Source: Alopecurus myosuroides (taxonomy: Eukaryota > Streptophyta > Magnoliopsida > Poales > Poaceae). Taken from it: a stretch of 64,000 bases of DNA. Location: NCBI GenBank assembly GCA_028641055.1, contig CM054062.1:139976682-140040681 (forward strand), written 5' to 3'. A program made the position numbers and the translations under genes. The notes under the pieces were generated by a model. The model was not told the DNA's origin. It was given only the letters and a program-made list of their open reading frames with translations, and did not search any database. Below, one piece after another: positions 1 through 13,100 of the stretch (position 1 is the first letter of the stretch; each line of letters starts with the position of its first letter).

Positions 1-1486
1 ACAAGTATAGGGGTTTGTATCTTAGTACTTTCAATAAATAAGTGTCGAACCCAATGAGGAGCAAAAGGTGTTGACAAGCGGTTTCGATGAAGGAATGACT
101 GTAAATACTGGAAACAGATTTGTAGGAGTTTTTGATACTGCAGATAAATAAAGTGCGAGTAAATAAAATGCAGTAATAATAATTGCAGCAAGTGGCACAA
201 TCCTTTCTTCAGCAAAGGACAAGCCTATGAGTTTATTATGATTAACAAACGTTTTCGAGGACACACGGGAGATTTCTGTCAAGTGCTTTTGTTCCATGCA
301 GCTGAATAACTTTGGTGTGTTGATAAGTGTTGTGTGGGTGAATCTATGCTAATGTACCGTCCCATCCAAGACTAATACATACTTGTGATTATACCCCTTG
401 CAAGCATCCGCAACTACAAGAAAGTAATTAAGAAATAAATCTAACCACAGCTTTAAACTCCGGGATCCTACGCCCCCTCGTGTAATGGTTTCCTAACGGG
501 GGTTTAGGTTTCTGTCACTCCGGCAACTCCACAATTAGTAGCCAAATACACGATGCATTCCCCTAGGCCCATAAATGGTGAAGTATCATGTAGTCGATGT
601 TCACATGACACCACTAGAAGAATAACACCACAACTTAAATATCAAACATTAATATTATTCAACATTACTTCACTACTAACAAGTTGACTTCTCCCATGTC
701 CTCAAGAACAACACAAACTACTGACAACATATCATATGGATAATAATCAGAGGTGATATAATGGATGATAACAATCTAGTCATAAAGTGCAAACACCGAT
801 AAATTCCAAAAGCATCAACTACTAACAAGTAATCTACACCGGGAGAGAGATCTAATGCAAAACAACGATAGAGAACCCTAATTGTTACAGCGGGATGAAG
901 GTGGATGATGAGGGTGATGGTGATGGTGGTGATTATGACGATGATGACGATCTTGATGATGCCCGGGGCGCTGACGGTGACGATGGCGATCATTTTCCCT
1001 CTCCGGAGAGGAATTTCCCCGACAGATTTCTCCCTGCCAGAGAGCTTTTCTCTCTCGGGTGTTTTCCGCCTCGAGGCGGCGGCGGAATAATTCTTCTAGG
1101 ATGGAATGAGGATTAGGGTTCCCTCGGGGTCAGGGAAGCCAAAGATGACCCCCGGAGGTGGGCCACCCCTAGGTGGCGCGGCCAGGGGGCGCGCCACCCC
1201 TAGGTGTGGGCCCCTGGTGGCCCCCCTCTGTCTCCCCTTCTGACTGTGTTCCTCCTCGGGGCTTTTAGGAACCCCCGGATGTCCCCCCTCTTCTTCTGAA
1301 CTTCTGAAATATGGTATCTCGATGGTGCTTTTTCCATCAGATTTATGGTCTCGGTGTTTATTCTCCAAAATTCATAAAACATGCAAAATAAGATAAAATA
1401 TCATAAGAGATGCATCATAACATGAAATATATCGATGAATAACAGAAAACTATGATATAAAATAGTGATGCAAAATGGACGTATCA
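1..1486 (-). mobile_element. Gypsy-type LTR, left end cut by the window edge
   Basis: The right end reads GGACGTATCA, so the minus-strand copy opens with TGATACGTCC, a usual 5' end for pooid Gypsy LTRs. The left edge begins ACAAGTATAGGGG, which matches the interior of the LTR end seen at 55517 (TGATGACC then AACAAGTATAGGGG); only about ten terminal bases are missing. The bases right of 1486 are not a polypurine tract but a gag remnant of another element. This is therefore either a solo LTR or the 5' LTR of a minus-strand element lying left of the window. The GC-rich stretch 1130-1260 is typical of the U3 part of such LTRs. ORFs inside it are not genes. Confidence 0.7.
895..960. repeat. GAT/GGT-rich trinucleotide tract inside the LTR
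   Basis: An imperfect run of GATGGT, GATGAT and GACGAT units. It produces an acidic Asp/Gly-rich ORF on the plus strand that I do not regard as a gene. Confidence 0.7.
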
Positions 1487-3898
1487 AGGCTTCTTAGGCA
1501 TCAACGACAAATGACGACTTGAGGAGAAGGATGGATCAAATTCAATTTAGGTCCCTGGACTTCACCAAGGATTTGCTGGCATCGCGCCCATCCTTCAACG
1601 ACTGAAACAAGAGCTTTGACCTGACGTTCGGCGATCTGGACTTCCGCACTGCTCGCTTGGGTGTTTTGCTCTTCTAGGACTCGACGCGCCCATCTGCTTT
1701 GACGGCTTCCGTGACTCCGCCTCTCGACTCCGAGACTGAGATTGGATATGATTTTGACTCGAAGTCCACCGTCCGCCCCCACCTCCACCACTTCGTCTGG
1801 ATGATGCATCACACAGAAGTCGAAGACAACGATGGAACGGGTATACAGAGCAACAACGAGGATGAGGACCCCCCCCCCACAACCCCACTGGCGAAGTCAA
1901 AGGGACGAAAGCTGGAACTGAGGTGGAGGGCGAAGTCAAAGATGAAGAGTAGGAGGAAGTCGAGTATGAAGATAAGGATGAAGAGGAAGATGAGTACGAA
2001 GACGAGGATGAAGATATGGACGAAGAGGTAGATGGAAACACAGATGGAGGAGCCGCATCACGCGATGGGAACCCCATGGCGGAAGAAGAAGTGAGAAAAC
2101 AGGATCCCTAGAGAACCACAAAGGACGCAAGGCAGAGGTATCGCTCACAGAACCCGCAGCAACACGCTCGAGCGGTAGTCAAAATCTCCAACCGAGTGAT
2201 GGAAGAGTAGAACATGAAGTTGCGGCGGTCCGTAAGACACCGAGAGATGCTACTTGGGAGGCGCAAATGGCCTACTTCCACGCCGTGAGCCAGCAAAAGA
2301 AGAGATTGCTAAAGTTACAAAGAAACTTGCAAAAGAAGAGCAGTCGTCGGTCGTAGTGTTGGGAGAGCAGAGCGTGCACCTGAGGAGCCCGTACCAAGGC
2401 CAGCCACACGCTTAACCAAGCAACGATCCCACACAGCTGGAATACCACGGGACTTGGTTGAGTTAACAACCAGAATCCTCAGGTTCGACAGCACCCCGGG
2501 TTATGTGATGCCCAGAACCCCTCAAGACGGACTACTCCAGGCAACCACGTACATGATGTCCATACAACTACCAGTTGACGATCCGCGGGGGGGAATCCAC
2601 TAGCAGACATTGAGATCACTAGGAATGGTGGGTGCAGCACTTGGCGCACCACCCATGACATCGTGACCACCACCCGTACGCCAGCCCGGTCGACCAACCC
2701 GCAGCACGAGAAAGTCGTGCCTCTCTTCTCGAGGATGACCCAACAATCCTGTGAAGCAAAAATCACGCAAAGTAATACCGCAGAAAACGCGAATGGAGGG
2801 ACGAGCTGGATAACGCCACATAAACCAGAGTCGATATATCCGGGGCGGAGCATTTGGTGGAAAGGTCTGATAAACCTGACAAAGATGAACTCTGCGGGGA
2901 AGGCTGCTTCACCCCCAAGATCCGCGAGGCCAAAAATCAAAAAAATTCAAGCTAACTGCGGAGAACCCAAAGTACGACAGGATCCAGGAGCCGCAAGCGT
3001 GGTTGCAGGACTACCTGACGGCTTTAAGCTTCCGGAGGGGAAACAAAACCACGACTACGCAATACATATAGATGCTGCTCACGAGAGCCGCACGCACCTA
3101 GTTAAACCGCCTCCATAAGGGAGAATACGACAACTGGGAAGACTTCGAGTATGACCTTGTACATAACTTGAAGTCCACCTACAAACGACCCGTGACGATA
3201 GGGCAGCTGCGCCTGTAGGCAGTGGGCAGACGAAATAATTTGCGGTTACATCTAGAGATGGAGCATCATGAAGAACAACACGGAGGATATTGCTGAGGAG
3301 GCAGCGGTCGACAGTTTCAGTGAAGGGCTCCGTCGGGTGGACCGGAAGGAGCATATAGGATAATCCAGACTAAAGACGGTAAGCCCCCTGATGGAAATCG
3401 CCAGCAGCTGGGCAGATGGCGAATAGTCAGTAAACCGCGCCCGCTAGCTTTCACCCAAATATGTGGACATGCACATACAATACCCAGGCGGAAGCAACAG
3501 AAGATATAATTGTGCCTTCGGGCAGAGAAGGAAGGCAAAGAACCGCGCCTTTCGACGAGGAAGAGAATATAGAGCTCGTTACAGATAGGTTTCCCGAGAA
3601 CCGATGCAAAGACTATCACAGGAAAGGGCGCGAGTGGCAACCGCGAAAGCCCCAGCCCCGTCCTGACAGATAGCCACCAATGTCAGCCGAGCAGCAACTC
3701 GACGCACCCTACCTAATGCATATGTACACAAACGACAATGGTAACCGCAAATTGAGTCACAAATTGAAGGATTGCCGCAGATTTATGCTACTAGCAAAGA
3801 TTGCCTTCGAAAAGCACCAGGAGGCGTGGAAGGCGGGTTACCGGTCAAACCTGGATCAGTAGAGGTTGGTGCACCTCCATGATGCTGACATGATCACA
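1487..3898 (+). pseudogene. Tat-like Gypsy gag remnant, 5' and middle part
   Basis: Broken plus-strand coding sequence of a Gypsy capsid (gag) protein. The core around 2945-3020 translates to a stretch containing NPKYDRIQEPQAWLQDYL. This matches the gag of the second Tat-like element on the minus strand near 46300, which has TPKYDGAQEPEAWLEDYL. At 3680-3862 a second conserved block carries SHKLKDCRRF, again shared with that copy (near 45500). Between the blocks the frame is interrupted by many stops and shifts, so no capsid protein can be made. Upstream, 1700-2030 is acidic/basic low-complexity sequence that fits the gag N-terminus. The remnant is cut at 3898 by an LTR and resumes at 5476. 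I see no LTR or primer site for it in the window. Confidence 0.65.
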
Positions 3899-5475
3899 TG
3901 CTCGTTGGGAGACCCCAAGCTGAAGGTATGATGTAGTCCAGCGGAAATTTCCCCCCAATTAAGGAACCAGGGGTTATCGAACCAGTAGAACTTCGTAGTC
4001 TTGGAGAAGGTTGCTTGTTGTTCTGCGCGTCAACAATCGCGGAACCTGCACACAAACACAAACTCTCTCTTGCCCCAACTTTCCGGAATGTTTTCAATCT
4101 TCCGGTCTTGCTGAAAACTAGAGAATTAAACATATAGAGTCTTGGAAAACAATTATGAAAAGTGTTTAGAAGAAGGTTGCAAATATGAAGAAAATGAGAC
4201 CGAGGGCCATAGATTCACTAGTGGTGTCACTCGAAAGAAAACAAACATGCTGGATGAACAAATTACAGTTGAGCAATTGACAAATCATAAAGTATAACAA
4301 TACTATTATGACAAGATATAGTTCTCGGATTCTAACATTGTAGAGATTACGTCAAGACATATGCACCGCTATCCGGCATGCATCCATATCTAAAAGTCTA
4401 CCTCAATAAATCTATCCGGAAAATCTCTCTGGTATTAAGTTGGAGCAACGAAGTGATTGCTTTGTGTGCAACAGACAAATGAATTAAGAACAATATGTAA
4501 TGTAAGAAGTAGTTCTCGTCCGTAGACAAGAGCACCGTTGTTTTCTCCCTAGTAGCAAAAACACATTCCCCATCCTTCACGTTTTTGTCACTCGAGCACG
4601 GATGTAAGGGAGGCATGAACCTACCGTCTAGCATATAAACCATCTCTTGGAGGTGAAAACAGCTACGTGGCCAAGTTAATCATATACACCAGAGAGCATT
4701 GCAAGACAAGATTAAAACTCTCTATAAATAAAATTGAAACATCTCAGATTGACATGAACAACATAATCATAATCTCATGGTTCATTTGATCCCGGCATAC
4801 ACAACATGCACAATTGCATAATGGTGGTCTTGATCATGTGAGGCAGCTCACGAGACTCTAGACATGGAGAAATAGGGGAAAGAACAACCATCTAGCTACT
4901 GCTATGGACCCGTAGTCCCGAGATGAACTACTCACACATATGTCCGGAGGCGATCATGGCGATATAGATGCCTTTAATGACGATTTCCCTCTCCGTCAGG
5001 GTGTCGGAACAGGGTTGCAGAAGCCCAAGATTGGACTTTCGAGGTGACAACACCTCTTTGTATGTTTCAAGGAAAATTACTCCGTCCCCAAAGTTTTTAG
5101 GGTTGAAGCCAATTTATGGACGAAGAGGCACCGAGAGGCGGTGCACAGGGGCACCAGGGGCCTACCAGGCGCAGCCTAGGGTGGGGCCATGCGTGGAACC
5201 CCTCTATCTCTTCTTTGGACTCTATCTCCATTCCGGGTAAAATATGATCTCCGTGGATTTTCATCCCTTTTCGAGAATATTTCCTTACGAACTTTTCTGA
5301 AATAGAAAAACCGCAGAAAACAACAACTGGCCTCGGGCATCTTGTTAATAGGTTAGTCAGTGAAAACATCCAGAAAACAAAGAAAAAAGAAAGGAAACAT
5401 GTGAAATACAAAAGGTAGTGTGTGGAAAAGCAAGCATGAAGCATCAAAAATTATAGATACGTTTGCAACGTATCA
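3899..5475 (-). mobile_element. Gypsy LTR inserted in the gag remnant, probably solo
   Basis: The right end reads AACGTATCA, giving a minus-strand start TGATACGTTGCAAACG. The left end starts TGCTCGTTGGG, the usual 3' terminus of this pooid LTR type. Gag sequence flanks both sides (KLKDCRRF block before, MYMI block after), so a single LTR interrupts one older element. I could not find a matching 5-bp duplication: the left flank is TCACA and the right flank CTCCA. The duplication may have decayed, or the copy may have arisen by recombination between elements. Confidence 0.65.
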
Positions 5476-5765
5476 CTCCACCACCCGCACTACCAGGGCC
5501 CCCAGCCCAGCCTGTGCTACTAGCACTACTGGCTCAACAAGCAGCAGGAGTTCACCACTAACCGTGAGTCCAACACGAAGATGACGATGGCGGGTAACCT
5601 CAGCCCTATGGAAAAATGTACATGATCAAGAAAGAAACATCGTCCAAGAGAAACTAGAAGCTGATGGGCCAACAAGTAAACCTAGCAGAAATCGCACCGT
5701 CGACAACACCCGAGTACCTCAATTAGTCTGAGGCGTACATCACGTTCTCATGCCAGACCACTTAC
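5476..5765 (+). pseudogene. Tat-like Gypsy gag remnant, 3' part
   Basis: Continues the gag interrupted at 3898. It has a proline/alanine-rich linker followed by GKMYMIKK, which aligns with GNMYMIQK in the minus-strand Tat-like gag at about 45200. It then reads into the start of the protease region (near 5730) before similarity stops at about 5765. Stops occur throughout. Gag linker continuity across 3899-5475 shows that the LTR is a later insertion. Confidence 0.55.
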
Positions 5766-6485
5766 TCTTAGAAGGCCGACCCATGTACTGTAACAGCCAA
5801 CCCTTTCAACATTAACAGGCCAGCCCACGCTCTATATCAGGGGAGCTCATTTGATAGCAAGAGACCAGCCCACTTACTGTAGCTGACATGCACACATGAA
5901 CTTAACAGGCTGTCCCATTCAGATTTAACAACCCTTGGCTGGGCCTGACATCTACCATGGTCCATAACCGTGGCAGAAAGGTTGATGTTTACCGTTTGGG
6001 GTATCCATTATATGGCATCTGTCCTAGCAGTCCGTCTGTCGTTGATGCGCACCCGTGTACCATGAATGGGTCTCTCCATGGTAGAAGATCAACCATGTGG
6101 TTTGAGCCACGATACCCCAACCTTGGAGGAAAGTCATTAACCAAGAAAAAATGGGTTTCTACCACGAATTTCTATCGTGGTAGAATCCAACTTTTCTTCA
6201 AGTGTTACTACCCAGTCTTTCTTTGCAGATATTAATATTACTCGATATAAACCATATATTCGTTGCCCATTTTGCATGTTCCATCTTGGAAAATATTTTT
6301 ATCGTGTTGTTTTAGCTCATTGGACGTGTTTTATATTATTAAAGGTACCAACTTTGAGTTATCGCTGCATGCCAATGTGTTAGTATTCTTTTTAGACATT
6401 TCTAATATTTTTCTATATAGATGAAATCGGATTTTTTTTAATATGTTTCTATGTTGTACTTCTATTTAAATATGTTTCTATTTCC
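5766..6485. other. Unassigned spacer with hairpin-forming sequence
   Basis: No coding homology seen. The stretch 5940-6190 repeats short motifs such as ACCATGG and CGTGGCAG/CGTGGTAG in both directions, as the subterminal parts of some DNA transposons do, but I found no paired terminal inverted repeats. 6230-6485 is AT-rich and featureless. It may be the edge of a CACTA-like element or only old repeat debris. Confidence 0.3.
6157..6185. repeat. Perfect 11-bp inverted repeat with 7-base loop
   Basis: TTCTACCACGA at 6157-6167 is the exact reverse complement of TCGTGGTAGAA at 6175-6185. The loop is ATTTCTA. Confidence 0.8.
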
Positions 6486-9400
6486 ATTATACAAAGTGAT
6501 TATGTTTAGTAGCGGCACAAACCGTTGTGTCGGGTGACTTTTGTGCTAAATTTCATTTTTAAAACACGGGCTGATGGTTTTCTCTGGAGTCTTGTGATAG
6601 TTTACGGGGCTGCACAAGAGTCAAAGAAACCCGAGTTTCTAGCTGAGTTGGTCAGGGTGTGTGAAAAGGAGAATTTACCTCGTCGGGGTGATTTCAATAT
6701 TATTAGGCGTCAGGACGAAAAGAATAACAATAATTTTAATGCACGGTGGCCTACCATTTTAACGCTATTATTGAGAGTTTGGACTTGAAAGATATCGAAC
6801 TTTCGGGGCGTCAATATACATGGGCAAATAGGAGACCTATCCCAACATACGAAAAGTTGGATAGATTTCTTGCTAGTATTGAGTGGGAGCAAAAATATCC
6901 TCTAGAAACGTTACACGCATTGACTCGTACGGGGTAAAATCATACACCGTTGGTTTTAGACTCAGGAGATCATGCTCATGTGGGTAACAAAAGCCATTTT
7001 TCATTTGAACTTTCATGGATACACCAAGAAGGTTTTTATGATATGGTGCTCCACGAGTGGAGTTCGATTTCATCTGGAGGATCCCCTATAGAATGGTGGC
7101 AACACAAAATTCGCCACTTGCGTCAGTTCTTGAGGGGATGGGCTAAAAACTTGAGTGGGCAATATAAAATTTTGAAAGAAAAACTACTTTTGTTGATTGA
7201 CGATCTCGATATCAAAGCGGAAATGAATCCTTTACGTGTGGCTGAGCGGGCGGCTAAAAAGGAAGCGGAAAATACGTTGGCTCAGCTAAGACGAGATGAG
7301 GAGACTAAATGGGCTCAGAGGGCGAAGGTTAGACATATTCGAGAAGGAGGAAATAATACGAAATATTTTCACCTTATAGAAAATGGTAAACATCGTAAGA
7401 AAAAGATTTTTCAGCTGGAGCAGGATGAGGGTACAATTGTTGGAGAGGAAAATTTGAGGGTATTTATTTCTGAATACTATAAGAAACTGTTTGGTGCACC
7501 GGATCCAAATTTTGTTTCTCTAGTTGAGGAGATGAATCATGATATGCCTGAGATTATACCCCAGGAAAATGTTATTCTAACAGCTCCGTTAATGGAACAG
7601 TAGGTGTTTGATGCAATTTCCCAAATGGAACATAATAAATCACCAGGACCGGACGGGTTCCCTACGGAGTTTTATCAACATTTTTGGGAGGTCATCAAAA
7701 GCGATTTGATGGCCCTATTCACTCAACTGTATAGGGGGGAATTGCAGCTTTTTAAGCTTAACTTTGGGGTGATTACCATGTTGCCCTAAAAAGAAGATGC
7801 AAGCCGAATTGAACAATATAGGCCCATATGTCTTCTTAATGTGAGCTTCAAGATTTTTACAAAAGTAGGTACTAATCGGGTAACCTCTATTGCGAGTAGA
7901 GTTATTCGACCATCACAATCAGAATTTCTCCCGGGGAGAAACATTTTAGAGGGTGTGGTGGTATTACATGAGACTATTCATGAGCTCAAGACAAAAAAAA
8001 CTTGGTGGTGTGCTTCTTAAAATCGATTTTGAGAAGGCATATGATAAAGTAAATTGGTCTTTCTTGCAACAAGTTTTAAGAATGACGGGGTTCTCAGCTA
8101 CTTGGTGTGAGTGGATTGCACCGGTTTGTTCGGGGGGGGGGGGGGTGAAGCTATAAGAGTTAACGACGATATCAGTCACTACTACCAAACACTCAAAGGT
8201 TTGAGACAAGGAGATCTGTTATCTCTTATTCTGTTTAATCTTGTGGATGATATGTTGGCTATTCTCATTTATCGAGCAAAAGGAGGATGGTCAGGTTGGC
8301 GGGTTGATACCACATCTTGTCGAAGGTGGTGTATCGATCCTTCAATATGCGGATGATACGATCATTTTCTTGGAACATGACATTTCGAAGGCTATCAATA
8401 TGAAACTTATTCTCGCACTGTTCGAGTAGTTGTCGGGTCTAAAAATCAATTTTCATAAGAGCGAGTTATATTGTTTTGGTAAGGCTATGGATGCCCAAGA
8501 TGACTATCGTCACATATTTGGTTGTGAGGTAGGAAGCTTGCCTTTTAAATATCTTAGTATTCCGATCCATTATAGAAAACTTTTGAACAGAGAGTGGAGG
8601 CCGGTGGAAGATAGATTTGAGCAGAAGTTAAGCTCTTGGATTGGGAAGTTATTATCTTATGGGGATCGTCTCATTTTGATTAATTCTGTCCTAACTAGCC
8701 TTCCTATGTTTCTCCTTTCATTTTTCGAAATACCAAAAGGGGTTAGGAAAAAGCTAGAATTTTATCGATCTAGATTTTTCTGGAAGAGTGATAGTAAGAA
8801 ACGAAAATATAGACTAATGAAATGGAATATTGCTTGTCGACCAAAGGATCAAGGGGGCTGGGTATTGAGGTTTTAGACATTAAGAATAAATGTCTTCTTA
8901 GTAAATGGTTCTCTAAGATTGCTCATGAGGAAGGTGTTTGGCAGGAGCTTCTTACGAACAAATATTTAGGAGACAAAACGTTATCTCAAGTTGAAGTTAG
9001 ACCCACAGATTCTCCGTTTTGGAAAGGATTGATGAGAGTGAAGCATGATTATTTTGAAAGAGTTTCTTTTGTCTTGGGGAATGGTAAAACGGTGCGGTTT
9101 TGGGAGGACATTTAGTTAGGGGACAAGGCATTGTCACAAATGTATCCCTCTTTATATAGCATCGTACAACATAAGAATATTACGGTAGCAAGCGTGTTAA
9201 CTAATATTCCTCTTAATATTCAGTTTAGGCGCCACATTGTCGGGGATAGGAGAACCAAATGGCTTTATTGGTAGAGCGTTTGATGGATGTTTCGTTATCC
9301 CAGGACGCATATTCTTTTAGATGGAGGTTGATGCCTAACGGGGTGTTCTCTGTGAAATCATATTATCTAGATTTAATGCATGGTTCTACACGATTTTTAC

Positions 9401-10107
9401 GTAAATACTTGTGGAGGTTAAAAGTCCCCTTAAAAATAAAGATTTTCCTTTGGTTTGTCAATAGAAAAGTAATTTTGACGAAAGATAATTTGGCTAAGCG
9501 AGGATGGGCTGGGAATAAAAAAATGTGTTTTCCGTTGTACGGATGAAACAGTTGAACATCTTTTTATATCTTGCCCATTTGCCCGAGATATTTGGAGGCT
9601 AATCCATTTTACTTTTAGAATTTCCCCACCAAATAGTATAGTGGATACGTTTGGTGGATGGTTAAATGGTGTTGATGCTAAAACAAAGGCACGTATACGG
9701 ATAGGCGTGTCTGCAGTTCTATGGACTATATAGAATTCCCGTAATGATATTTTTTTTAACAAAAAATCAATTGCTCATTTTATGCAGGTTATCAACAAGG
9801 TGATATTTTGTATCCAAACATGATCCTTCCTGCTGCCTGTCGATCAGCGAGGACTTATGGATACAGGTTGTGCTCAAATGATGGCGGCCGTTCGGCCTAT
9901 CTTCAGCCGGGCTGGGTGGCTTAACCCTCATCGCATCAATGCATGATGCTGTAATCTTTTTGTGGTTGATTTTGGTGGCAAATTTAAGTGACCCATGATT
10001 TGTATGGGATCTTTTCCCGAATATTTACTTCTTCAATATAAAACCTGGCTGTGTGCATCGATTCGATGCAGAGGCCGGGGCCTAAGGGCTTCCATTTTTT
10101 TAAAAAA
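6486..10107 (+). mobile_element. L1-type LINE, 5'-truncated and broken
   Basis: A non-LTR retrotransposon in the plus direction. It begins inside the endonuclease domain, so ORF1 and the start of ORF2 are lost, as expected from incomplete reverse transcription. It ends after a 3' region of about 150 bp with an A-rich tail at 10101-10108. Imperfect flanking direct repeats are possible at 6486-6504 and 10108-10126 (13 of 19 bases equal, AT-rich), which is weak support for the exact ends. Confidence 0.8.
6525..9946 (+). pseudogene. LINE ORF2: endonuclease, reverse transcriptase, zf-RVT domain
   Basis: ORF2 nicks target DNA and copies the LINE RNA at the nick. Visible blocks in order: an APE-type endonuclease tail (GDFN at about 6690, then NHTPLVLD near 6940); a coiled linker rich in Lys/Glu (7150-7330); reverse transcriptase with KSPGPDGFP (7637), QYRPICLLN (7815), KIDFEKAYDKVNW (8020), LRQGD (8200) and catalytic YADD (8346-8357); then the C-terminal zf-RVT region (9260-9560). 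The frame ends at 9946 after GWLNPHRINA. It is dead: there are stops at 7601-7603, 7787-7789, 8427-8429 and 9112-9114, shifts near 8145, 8280 and 8870, and a run of 14 G inside the RT palm. Confidence 0.85.
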
Positions 10108-10126
10108 ATTATATAAATTATTATTG

Positions 10127-13100
10127 TCTAGACTACATTGGTTTCTGTGTCAAATTTTGTATGATTAAATTTTTTCCGACCTTAAAAAATTAATTCTTTG
10201 CCAATGACCGCATCCACTGTCCGCCCGAATATGAACATACATCCCATATCCATTTGCTAGGCGCCTTGGAGATGCCCTAAGAGATGGAGCAACACCCATG
10301 CTGCACTGGACGAGGACGCGGGCGCTATACACTGTCGCCTCTATGATATATTCCCATGCTTGAAACATGAAATTTTCTTAGCTAAGATTTTACACCCATT
10401 GTCGTTGACGTTTTATTTGAGATCCTGTAATGTATCAATGTAATACTAACTAAAATAGCGATTTTTTTATTCATGTCCCTACAAGTTTTCTAGTGCCTAA
10501 TATGAGAGAAATCTCAAATGAAAAATGTCCCATGGCCTGCATGCCCGGCCGCCTTGGTGAATTTTCACATTACATAATGTGTTGTTTTCAAGGAAAACTC
10601 ATGATAAAAAAAGGAGCACAAAATTAGATAAAAAAAATATAAATTTATCTCACATGGAACAAAACATAACTTCCAACAGAACAATATATTTAGACACGAT
10701 GAAATAAAATTCAAGTCGAGAACAAAGATCATTTGCAAACGGAACAAAAAATCTAGGACCATTATTTTGGAATAGTGAAACAATCAAGAGCATAAATAGA
10801 GACAAATTTTGAACCACATGGAACAAAATCACGAGTACTAATGGAACACAATTTTAAATTAACTGGAAAAACAATTAGCATGCGGTATTAAATTTTGCAC
10901 AGAAAAGAAAAGAAATTCAGCTATGGCGGAACTAAATGATGACTAAAGGGGAACAAAATATTAGCGCACATGAAAATAATCATGACTTCTTTGCGGAATA
11001 TAACTTTTGACCCGATGGAACAAAATTCTAAAAAGATGAAAATAAAATAGAAACTTACCCTAAAATAGAACCATAAAAGTTAAAACAAGAGAATAAAGAA
11101 GGAACCTAAAAAAAAACACAGATCAGGCGGCCGGTTCGTTTGAGGAGTGAGTGGCGGCAAGTGGTAGCACGTAGATACGTGTCAGGGCGCAGAGACAGCA
11201 TGAAGATGCCGGCCACACATATTTGCCTGGCCTAACCGGTCCTAGCAATGGAGAACACGACAAGCTATTTGCTAGTACCGCGTACATATGCGCGCGTATA
11301 ACTGTACCCAGCGTTGCATGATGGCAACGAAATGATCAATGCAGACTGCTCCTGCTGCCGCCGCATCGTCCGGTAGTAACGAGCCTAGGCGTAGCCGTGG
11401 GTACTAGATTCAGCCCTATCTCGTGTTCCGTCGCTTTTGATGCGGCCTACTCATCGTAATTCCTCAACAGTGCTGAAGCCACTGCTGCTGTCTGCTATGC
11501 ATGGCAAACGTTCCAGGATGGGTTAAAGTTTGAAGTCTGAATTTAAAGTTCCAATACAGTTATCTCAGTCAAGTTTCATGTTTTTTTTGTATACACAATT
11601 TGGATGGTGTTCAGCAAATTTACAGGAAAATAATAAAATGCCGTACGAATATGGCACGATTTTTGAAGGAAAAAAAACGGTCACGATCGGTCTCTTCTTT
11701 CGTCTCCTGCTACAGAGCAGAAACATCTTTTAAGAGATCTAAGCTCAGGGCTATTTGAGAGCTCTCCTTGCTCCGTCATTCGGCCCCACCTGTAAGTGGC
11801 AGCGTGCTGTTTCGTTTTTATTTTTCTTGTCGACCGTGCCGATGTGGTCGTGTCGTCGCTTGTGTGTGTGGCGTCCACTGCTTGCTTCCTTCGTTTGTTG
11901 GTGGGCTTCATACGTCTTACCCGGCTGGTCAAGCGGGGTCGGTTTGTTCCTGGGCGTCTGGCCCGATTTGTTTCTCTGGTAGGTCAACACATCTATTTAT
12001 CCCGCATGGGAAGTTAGCTCCGGTAGGATGGCAATGATGCCCTGTCCCACCTCGCCCCCGCCATATTTGATGGCTAGTAGCTTGGAGCTGCCAAGACACC
12101 GTTGGAACCGAGATCCGTCATGTCGCTCGGGGAACGCGTTCAGATCAAACTTCGTGGTTTAGGGGTGCCGTGAGCAATGGTGATGGCAGGATACTGACCT
12201 TATCCCTTCTTTCAATTTTTTTATTTGTTTCAAAAAATCTGACCTTCTCCCAAAGGCGACAGTGGGGCAGAGCGAGGCGAGGGACTCTCCAAAGACCGAT
12301 ATGTCTGTACCTCATGAAATCTATCTCTGAACTTAACTGAATGTGTTATGATGTCCTTTCTGAATTTGTCTTTGCTATGGTACACAAATCATCAGATCGT
12401 GCTTCCTTGTTTCCTCAGTGTGTTTATAGGTTTGCTTATGTTCCTCTGGATTGGTACGTTCTTCCATGGTCATGTTTACAAACTAGGATGACATCAACAC
12501 TGTATGAAGATGATCTTCTGTAGTTAGTTCACTGGTCAGCGATTTCTTTTGCATTGGTTGCAATGCATGTTGATTGACAACCGGATAGAACCACGAGAGA
12601 ATATAATGGACGAATGTGTAATGTTTCCGCAATACCACAGAAATTTTGGGATTGGTTGACCGAAACTACAATGCTGAAATTGTTGATTAGGTCTTTTCTT
12701 TGCTTTTTCAAATGTTTGAATACTACACTCTAAACATCAGAAAAACAATATCTCATTCGTGTAAAGAAGACTTCAGTTCATGATAATTTTCAGTTTATAA
12801 TATCTAATTTTATTGTTTTACTTAGACACACTCTTGTGTCTTTGGTGCAAACTTTACCTGTCATTCTTCTCCTGCCCAGCTCTTCTTATCATTAGCCTCT
12901 ATTTGTTTGTTCACTTTCTGATAACATGAATGCCCATTCATGATAGGTTCCTGAAATGAGTCAACCAATTTCCAATTACTTTATTGTTTGTCCAGATTCA
13001 AGTTTACTGAATGCATGAAGCTATTCTCTTTAGTAAAAACTAGAGATTTCAGGTAAGTATGTATATTACTTCGTTTATTTTGCGCAGCAGAGATGTAGTA

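Noticed and set aside
895..1116. Asp-rich ORF as an acidic protein gene.
   Set aside because: It is produced by a trinucleotide tract within an LTR.
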